A stretch of 47,184 bases of DNA from Pseudomonadota bacterium. Lineage in GTDB: Bacteria > Pseudomonadota > Alphaproteobacteria > Rhizobiales > Beijerinckiaceae. Below are positions 42,447-47,184 of the stretch, one piece after another. The notes beneath the pieces were generated by a model, which was not told the DNA's origin, made no database searches, and saw nothing but the letters and a program-made list of their open reading frames with translations. The translations under genes and the position numbers were made by a program. The stretch spans positions 1 to 47,184 of the forward strand of contig JAFAEL010000081.1 of NCBI GenBank assembly GCA_023423995.1. Direction: 5' to 3'. Each line of letters starts with the position of its first letter. Within the stretch, counting starts at the first letter, position 1.

Positions 42447-42667
42447 CGGTGGCGATCAGCCTCGCGGACGCGGCGCAGCACCTCGTCGACGGGCTCTCCG
42501 ACGCTGAGCGGGGCCGCTCCGCTGACGCCGATCAGCGTTCCCGGGCGGCGGCCTTCCTCGTTGAAGGAGGAGATTGCCGTGATCGCACAAGCATTCACAT
42601 AGATCGGCTTTGGCCCGCCGATGCCCGCGTAGGCTGTCAGGGCGATGAGCACCGGAAAAGGGCACAT
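42443..42667 (-). CDS. Small FlbD-like protein
   Basis: 74 residues. The pattern VLIALTAYAGIGGPKPIYVNACAITAIS, then GTLIGVSGAAPLSVGEPVDEVLRRV, resembles the FlbD plan (hydrophobic strand, PxxVN, strand-turn-strand, then V.E..EEV). FlbD in Caulobacter-type nomenclature also names a different protein, so only the small flagellar FlbD family is meant, and the likeness is weak. No flagellar gene is in the window. The stop overlaps the next start as ATGA. The start ATG is the first in frame after a TAG. Confidence 0.55.
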   Translation of the reverse strand: MCPFPVLIALTAYAGIGGPKPIYVNACAITAISSFNEEGRRPGTLIGVSGAAPLSVGEPVDEVLRRVREADRHR

Positions 42668-42764
42668 TCCGTATGTCTACCGAAGGACCACGGCCTTGTA
42701 CCAGAGCCAGACCAGCAGGGGGGATCAGCTTGGCGGCGGGGCGAGTTGGCCCCGGGACCATGGG

Positions 42765-43085
42765 TCATCCGATCCGGAAAAGCGGTTCACCCGTGACAGC
42801 GGCATAGGTGAGCGTCACGCCCGCGCAAAAACCCAGCATGACGCCCCGCCAGAATCCCCAGGGCTCGGCGCGCGCCTGCGTGGCGAAATCGGCTACCGAC
42901 ACTTCAAAGAGATCGCGGCGTCGACGGGCCGGTCGGCGCTGGGTCGGTTCCTCCGGGAGGCCGAGCAGGTCCGAGTCCGAAGGTCCGCCCTCTTCCGCGA
43001 TCCATCGGTCAAGGCGGGCCAAGGCGTCCAAGCGACGCTCTCCGGATCGACCGGCAGGTGTCGAGCCAACCGCGCTGCCCGCCAT
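42765..43085 (-). CDS. 106-residue protein with one C-terminal membrane segment
   Basis: The start ATG at 43085 has AGGAG seven bases upstream, an excellent site; the frame is open to 43286 but that part crosses the tRNA-His. Residues 1-75 are soluble with a very basic run (RRPARRRRDLF, about 50-60); residues 77-98 (GFWRGVMLGFCAGVTLTYAAVT) form a single membrane helix near the end. No domain is recognised. It heads the run of small minus-strand genes that leads to acpXL; 97 bases separate it from the FlbD-like gene. Confidence 0.65.
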   Translation of the reverse strand: MAGSAVGSTPAGRSGERRLDALARLDRWIAEEGGPSDSDLLGLPEEPTQRRPARRRRDLFEVSVADFATQARAEPWGFWRGVMLGFCAGVTLTYAAVTGEPLFRIG

Positions 43086-43241
43086 CTGACGCTCCTGGTT
43101 CAAGCGGCTAGGCAACCGCAAAACATTTGTTCTGTTCCATACGCAGACCAGGGCAGGCCCGGCCCGCCACCACGCTTGCATGGAGAACGTAAACCTCTCG
43201 TCTCCCGTGGGAGAACGACACCCGCCTCTATGGTGGAAAGA

Positions 43242-43318
43242 TGGTACCGCCGCCCCGGCTCGAACGGGGGACCCCCAGATCCACAATCTGGTGCTCTAAC
43301 CAACTGAGCTACGGCGGC
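43242..43318 (-). tRNA. tRNA-His (GTG) with A73
   Basis: 77 bases with encoded CCA. The acceptor is GCCGCCG/CGGCGGT (first pair G-T), anticodon GTG at 43284-43282 on the minus strand, and T-loop GGTTCGAGCC-type (CGTTCGAGCCG). The discriminator is A, not the C73 of most bacteria, which matches the alphaproteobacterial tRNA-His type that needs no G-1 and pairs with a divergent HisRS (established for the class). Confidence 0.95.
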
Positions 43319-43346
43319 CCGGGCGCTTCTGAAGAGCGCGAAGGCG

Positions 43347-43374
43347 ATGTATCGCCCTCGGCCTCGGAACACAA
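43347..43374 (-). promoter_or_regulatory. Possible promoter of tRNA-His
   Basis: On the minus strand, TTGTGT (43374-43369), a 16-base spacer and ATACAT (43352-43347), placing the start near 43340, about 22 bases before the tRNA. It begins 15 bases past the nuclease gene stop. The match is moderate. Confidence 0.35.
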
Positions 43375-43388
43375 GGTCTGCTGCGGTC

Positions 43389-44339
43389 TCAATAGCGGTT
43401 CTGGAACCGCTCGGCCCGCAGCTGCCCGTGCTTCGGGATCAATCCGTAATCCAGCACCAGGGGAACCCAGCTGTCCTCGCTGTAGACGGGCCGCGAGAAG
43501 CAGAGCGTCCCAGCGTTGTCAGCAGCAAACTTCTCCATGCTCCGGTAGCTCTTCCCGGCATCGCTGTGCCCCTGGTTCACGTCCGAGCGTTGCGGGAACA
43601 GATTCGCGTCCAGCCCACCACCCTGACCGTGGCTCATGAAGTGGCCACGATCGTACTTCCCCTCGTAGAGGCGGAAGAAGCGATCTCGCCAGGACTGGCT
43701 CGCGACATCACTCGGATCCTTGCCGAGGAAGCCTGCCATTCGGCTGCTGTCGCGCTTGCCTGACTTCTTACCTGCGGTCCCGAACGCGACGACTGTGCGG
43801 GAGGCTCCTACGTCGAAGAGGAAGCGATATCCGTGATCGCTGAACTCGAGGGTATCCGACGTGCTGCCGGGCATCTCCGCGTAGTCGTCCAGCCAGACCT
43901 CGATGAACGGCTTCCAGAAATCCGCCTGATTCTTCGTTGGAAGCTCCGCGGAATTGACGGCTGCGGCGACCTCGGCGGGCTGGAACCGCGTGGGGAAGCC
44001 ACCCAGTAGGGGCGGCATGCGGAACTCCCGCCGCTCGCGCGCGGTCGCGGCGCAGATCCGGCCAGCAACCGCCTGACGAATGAAGAGCTGGACGACGTCC
44101 TGGTCGGACCAACTCGGCTCGGCGTCCACCATCCGCCTGATGTCCGGAAGGATATTTCCGAGATCCTGCAACGCAACCCAACGCCCGATCTCGTCCTCGG
44201 ACCGAAGCCGCGCAGCCTGCAGCCAGGGCGCGGACCTTGACCAGGGCGCGGCGACCAGCGCTTCGCGATGCCCTCGCATGACGATCGCGAACGGGTGAGC
44301 CGCGACGACCTCGTCAACGGTGTCGCTGAGCGTAGCCAT
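43389..44339 (-). CDS. DRGH-type DNA/RNA non-specific endonuclease with unknown N-terminal domain
   Basis: 316 residues. The C-terminal third carries the beta-beta-alpha-metal nuclease set: DRGH (230-233, catalytic His233), NLFPQ (246-250), the metal Asn255 in NQG and Glu269. These align with NITPQ...LNQG...E of Serratia-type nuclease, but six extra residues lie between the Asn and Glu. Residues 1-200 match nothing known to me. There is no signal peptide, unlike secreted relatives, so the enzyme may act inside the cell or be delivered by another route. GGAGG is six bases before the ATG. No evident immunity gene adjoins; the divergent gene is a Nudix hydrolase. Confidence 0.75.
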   Translation of the reverse strand: MATLSDTVDEVVAAHPFAIVMRGHREALVAAPWSRSAPWLQAARLRSEDEIGRWVALQDLGNILPDIRRMVDAEPSWSDQDVVQLFIRQAVAGRICAATARERREFRMPPLLGGFPTRFQPAEVAAAVNSAELPTKNQADFWKPFIEVWLDDYAEMPGSTSDTLEFSDHGYRFLFDVGASRTVVAFGTAGKKSGKRDSSRMAGFLGKDPSDVASQSWRDRFFRLYEGKYDRGHFMSHGQGGGLDANLFPQRSDVNQGHSDAGKSYRSMEKFAADNAGTLCFSRPVYSEDSWVPLVLDYGLIPKHGQLRAERFQNRY

Positions 44340-44469
44340 CCCTCACCTCCAGGAGCAGGACGGGTGTCTCTATGAATGGTACGCCCAAGCTCAGATTTCG
44401 CGAAGCGAATCCGGCGTTCCGTCGGGTGAGCTTCCCGGCCACGAAGCGGAAAACTGCGGGCGCAAAGCC

Positions 44470-44958
44470 ATGACCGATTTCGCCAGTTCCTATCTCGGCC
44501 AGCTGAGGGCGGCAGTCGGAAGCCGTTTGCTGCTGGTTCCGGGGATGCGCATCGTCGTCGAGCGCGAGGATGGCGCGATCCTCCTGCAGCTTCGCTCCGA
44601 CTATCGTCTCTGGGGCCTGCCGGGCGGGGTACCGGATGAAGGGGAGGGGGCGGACGAGACGGTGATCAGGGAGACCCTGGAGGAGACGGGAATCGAGGTT
44701 GTCGATCCCGAGCCGTTCGGCTTCGCCTGCGATCCCGCGCACGAGGTGTGGACCTATCCGAACGGCGATCAGTGCCACTACTTCACGCTGCTCTACGCAG
44801 CGCGGCGCTTCACGGGCGCTGTGATCGCCGGCAACGAGGAGAGCCTGAAAGTCGGCTGGTTCCCGCCGGACGACCTGCCGCCTCTCCTCCCCGTCATGCG
44901 CCGGACGCTCGATGCCTATGCGCTCTATCGTGCAACGGGTGCCTTCCAGATGATCTGA
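44470..44958 (+). CDS. Nudix hydrolase
   Basis: 162 residues. The Nudix box is complete: GVPDEGE, seven residues, RETLEETGI, around 52-75. The flanks (GMRIVVEREDGAILLQLRSDYRLWGLPGG and YPNGDQCHYFTLLYAARRFTG) match ADP-ribose/NTP-type Nudix proteins; the substrate is unknown. The ATG at 44470 gives the family N-terminus; the frame is open to 44320 but that part overlaps the divergent nuclease gene. The dehydrogenase gene follows after 89 bases. Confidence 0.88.
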   Translation: MTDFASSYLGQLRAAVGSRLLLVPGMRIVVEREDGAILLQLRSDYRLWGLPGGVPDEGEGADETVIRETLEETGIEVVDPEPFGFACDPAHEVWTYPNGDQCHYFTLLYAARRFTGAVIAGNEESLKVGWFPPDDLPPLLPVMRRTLDAYALYRATGAFQMI

Positions 44959-45047
44959 GCCCAAGCCGTGTTGACCAGACGCTCCGGATGCCGGAAGCGG
45001 TGGGCCAGCAAGGGGCCGCGCCGGCCCGAAGGCGGAGGAAACCCAAG

Positions 45048-46127
45048 ATGGCCCCCGGAAAGCGCAGCTATCGCGTCGCGGTCATCCCCGGAGACGGGAT
45101 CGGCAAGGAGGTCGTACCGGAAGGCGTGCGCGTCCTGGAGAAGGTCGCCGCGCGACACGGCTTCGAGCTGAAGCTCGACTGGTTCGATTTCGCCTCCTAC
45201 GACTACTACGCCAAGCACGGCCGGATGATGCCGGAGGATTGGAAGGATCAAGTCGGCCGGCACGATGCCATCTTCTTCGGGGCAGTCGGCTGGCCGGAGA
45301 AGATCCCCGACCACGTCTCGCTCTGGGGCTCGCTCCTCCTTTTCCGGCGCGAGTTCGACCAGTACATCAATCTCCGTCCGGTCCGGCTGATGCCGGGCGT
45401 CAAGTGCCCGCTCGCCGGCCGGGAGCCGGGCGACATCGATTTCTGGGTCGTCCGCGAGAACACCGAGGGTGAATATTCCGCCATCGGCGGGCGCGCCTTC
45501 CCGGGAACGGACCGCGAGTTCGTTCTGCAGGAATCCGTCTTCACGCGGACGGGTGTCGATCGGGTCCTGAAATTCGCCTTCGAACTCGCGAAGTCCCGGC
45601 CGAAGAAGCACCTGACCGCGGCGACCAAGTCCAACGGCATCTCGATCTCCATGCCCTACTGGGACGAGAGGCTCGAGGCGATGGCCGCCGGCTACTCGGA
45701 TGTGCGCTGGGACAAGTACCACATCGACATCCTGACGGCCCATTTCGTCCTGAACCCTGACCGCTTCGATGTGGTCGTCGCGTCCAACCTCTTCGGCGAT
45801 ATCCTCTCGGATCTCGGGCCGGCCTGCACCGGAACGATCGGCATCGCGCCCTCTGGCAACATCAACCCGACTCGCGAGCATCCCTCCGTGTTCGAGCCCG
45901 TGCACGGCTCTGCGCCCGACATCGCGGGACAGGGGATCGCGAACCCGATCGGCCAGATCTGGTCTGGCGCCATGATGCTGGAACATCTCGGCGAAACTGA
46001 CGCGGCGGCCGAGATCGTCGCCGGCATCGAGCGCGTGCTGGCCGAACGCACGCTCCGCACGCGGGACCTCGGCGGCAATGCCGATACCGAAGCCTGCGGA
46101 CGGGCGGTCGCAGAGGCGATCGGCTAA
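45048..46127 (+). CDS. Tartrate dehydrogenase / isopropylmalate dehydrogenase family
   Basis: 359 residues of the beta-decarboxylating dehydrogenase family (NAD, Mn2+/Mg2+). VAVIPGDGIGKEVVPEGVRVL opens the fold; NLRPVRLMPGVKCPL holds the substrate Arg; NTEGEYSAIGGR, the catalytic Lys region TKSNGISISMPYWDE and the metal loop NLFGDILSDLGPA follow; GSAPDIAGQGIANPIGQIWSGAMML closes the NAD site. FPGTDREFVLQESVFTR and the overall text fit tartrate dehydrogenase (TtuC) better than LeuB. GGAGGAA is eight bases before the ATG. A strong hairpin follows its stop. Confidence 0.9.
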   Translation: MAPGKRSYRVAVIPGDGIGKEVVPEGVRVLEKVAARHGFELKLDWFDFASYDYYAKHGRMMPEDWKDQVGRHDAIFFGAVGWPEKIPDHVSLWGSLLLFRREFDQYINLRPVRLMPGVKCPLAGREPGDIDFWVVRENTEGEYSAIGGRAFPGTDREFVLQESVFTRTGVDRVLKFAFELAKSRPKKHLTAATKSNGISISMPYWDERLEAMAAGYSDVRWDKYHIDILTAHFVLNPDRFDVVVASNLFGDILSDLGPACTGTIGIAPSGNINPTREHPSVFEPVHGSAPDIAGQGIANPIGQIWSGAMMLEHLGETDAAAEIVAGIERVLAERTLRTRDLGGNADTEACGRAVAEAIG

Positions 46128-46136
46128 TCGCGGCGC

Positions 46137-46160
46137 AGCGGTCCGCGACTGCGGGCCGCT
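46137..46160 (+). terminator. Hairpin after the dehydrogenase gene
   Basis: A 10-bp stem (AGCGGTCCGC/GCGGGCCGCT, with one T-G wobble) and a GACT loop, ten bases past the stop codon. The following tract (TCATC) is poor in T, so termination may be partial. Confidence 0.5.
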
Positions 46161-46229
46161 TCATCGGCTGCTGCGAGCGTCCGGCGGTTCTCCGTCGCAA
46201 GTCCCCCTCAAAGCGAGACCAAGACCGGA

Positions 46230-47153
46230 ATGATGTCGCTGGTCCGGGATAGCGGGCGGCGTCTCTACGCCCAGCCTTATCTGCTGCTTACGCTCACGCC
46301 CCTCATCTGGGCGCTCAATGCCGTCGCGGGACGGGCGCTCGTCGGCGAGGTATCGCCCATGGTGACGACGATCCTCCGATGGGGGCTGGTCATCATCATC
46401 CTGGGGATCATCGCGCGTCGCCAGATCGTTGCGGAGAGATATCTCCTGGCTCGTCACTGGCGCTTCATCCTGGTGATGGGCGCTGTCGGGTTCACAGGTT
46501 TCAACGCGCCGCTTTATCTTGGGGCGGCGACCACCACCGCCGTGAACATCGGCATGATCCAGGGTGTCATGCCCGCACTCGTGCTGGCCGGAAGCTTTCT
46601 CGCTTATCGCACTCCCTTCACGCCTCTCCAGGTCTGCGGCCTTCTAGTGGCAGTCCTCGGAGTTGGCGTAGTCGTGAGCCATGGCGAGATACAGCAATTG
46701 AAGGCGCTCCAGATCCGGGAAGGCGATCTGTGGATCCTTTTCGCTTGCGTGCTCTACGCCGGCTATACGGTCGCTCTACGGCGGCGCCCACCCATCTCGG
46801 CCTTTGCCTTCTTTGCCGGCCTTTCGGTTGCAGCCTTCCTCAGCACCATTCCGCTCGTTGGGCTCGAGATCATGGCCGGCACCATCCGATGGCCGGGCCC
46901 GAAAGGGTGGGCCATCCTGGTGATGCTCGCGATCGGTCCCTCGCTGATCAGCCAGATCTTCTACATGCGCGGCGTCGAGCTGATCGGGCCTGGACGGGCC
47001 GGGTTATTCGTGAACCTTGTGCCCGTCTTCGCCGCGATCCTCGCCGTGCTCCTCCTTAGTGAGGAATTCGCCGCGTATCACGCAGTCGCGCTGGGGCTTG
47101 TGCTCGCCGGGATCGCTCTCGCCGAGATCGGGAAGCCGCGGAGCCCCGCTTAA
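46230..47153 (+). CDS. EamA/DMT-family transporter
   Basis: 307 residues with about ten membrane helices in two EamA repeats. The first repeat starts LLLTLTPLIWALNAVAGRALVGEVSPMVTTILRWG; the second starts GDLWILFACVLYAGYTVALRRRPP and ends LVNLVPVFAAILAVLLLSEEF-type text, the family signature. Members export amino acids, metabolites or drugs; the substrate is unknown. Two adjacent ATG codons (46230, 46233) are possible starts, and no clear ribosome binding site precedes them. The last 31 bases of the window hold no gene. Confidence 0.9.
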   Translation: MMSLVRDSGRRLYAQPYLLLTLTPLIWALNAVAGRALVGEVSPMVTTILRWGLVIIILGIIARRQIVAERYLLARHWRFILVMGAVGFTGFNAPLYLGAATTTAVNIGMIQGVMPALVLAGSFLAYRTPFTPLQVCGLLVAVLGVGVVVSHGEIQQLKALQIREGDLWILFACVLYAGYTVALRRRPPISAFAFFAGLSVAAFLSTIPLVGLEIMAGTIRWPGPKGWAILVMLAIGPSLISQIFYMRGVELIGPGRAGLFVNLVPVFAAILAVLLLSEEFAAYHAVALGLVLAGIALAEIGKPRSPA

Positions 47154-47184
47154 GGCAGCGGCGCTCGATGAGGCCGCTCAGAAC

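Noticed and set aside
43129..43137. GTTCTGTTC, considered as a LexA site ahead of the small-gene run
   Set aside because: The alphaproteobacterial LexA site is GTTC-N7-GTTC; here only one base separates the two half-sites.
1..47184. CRISPR arrays, insertion sequences, prophage or integron signals
   Set aside because: No regularly spaced repeats, transposase, integrase or terminal inverted repeat pair was seen; tRNA genes show no adjacent integrase or duplicated 3' end.

Overview
High-GC DNA from an alphaproteobacterium, almost certainly of the order Hyphomicrobiales (Rhizobiales). Two features support this. A complete acpXL-to-lpxXL cluster for very-long-chain fatty acids of lipid A lies at 35.6-41.8 kb. 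The tRNA-His at 43.2 kb has A73 rather than C73, as in most of this class. The genus cannot be read with certainty; Methylobacteriaceae, Beijerinckiaceae or Bosea-like would fit. The layout is that of an ordinary chromosome, and no insertion sequence, prophage, integron or CRISPR array was seen.

Layout. 1-711: gene-free, with a GC-rich family of direct and inverted repeats. 0.7-4.8 kb: acyl-CoA carboxylase carboxyltransferase subunit, FMN reductase, exported cyclase-family protein and a PCMT-like methyltransferase, all on the plus strand. 4.8-8.5 kb: ilvD behind a leader with a perfect long-armed inverted repeat, an overlapping Sel1-repeat gene, then xthA. 8.7-12.6 kb: a small lipoprotein, an old yellow enzyme, a Nudix hydrolase and an MFS transporter with a large extra loop. 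12.8-16.3 kb: small exported proteins, rlmB, tRNA-Tyr, tRNA-Gly and an AraC-type regulator.

16.5-27.5 kb is a stress/low-oxygen-like block: a CxxCH protein, a P2-type cation ATPase, a tandem universal stress protein, glucokinase, a PfkB-family phosphofructokinase, a zinc alcohol dehydrogenase, a serine hydrolase and a P1B-type ATPase. A perfect FNR/FixK-type half-site pair (TTGATCCAGGTCAA) lies just ahead of the last gene. The gene mix resembles hypoxia-induced modules of other bacteria. 27.6-35.5 kb: an SDR, an alpha/beta hydrolase gene broken by one in-frame TAG, tRNA-Met with a textbook promoter, a LysE exporter paired with a TctC-type binding protein, gamma-glutamyltransferase, and a LemA-TPM-TPM trio.

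35.6-43.1 kb, minus strand: four small genes (three encoding proteins with a single C-terminal membrane segment, one FlbD-like), then acpXL, fabZXL, fabF2XL, fabF1XL, an extra FabG-like SDR, adh2XL and lpxXL. Together these supply a carrier, condensing, reducing and dehydrating enzymes, and the acyltransferase for the long secondary acyl chain of lipid A. fabF2XL has lost its catalytic Cys and one His, so the two ketosynthases look like an active/inactive pair. 43.2-47.2 kb: tRNA-His, a DRGH-type nuclease with an unrecognised N-terminal domain, a Nudix hydrolase, a tartrate/isopropylmalate-type dehydrogenase and an EamA exporter.

The most promising items for new biology are the small membrane-protein set upstream of acpXL, the unsecreted DRGH nuclease, the FNR/FixK-type site in the stress block, and the ilvD leader structure. 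All functional statements are readings of the sequence and family knowledge; no search was run.
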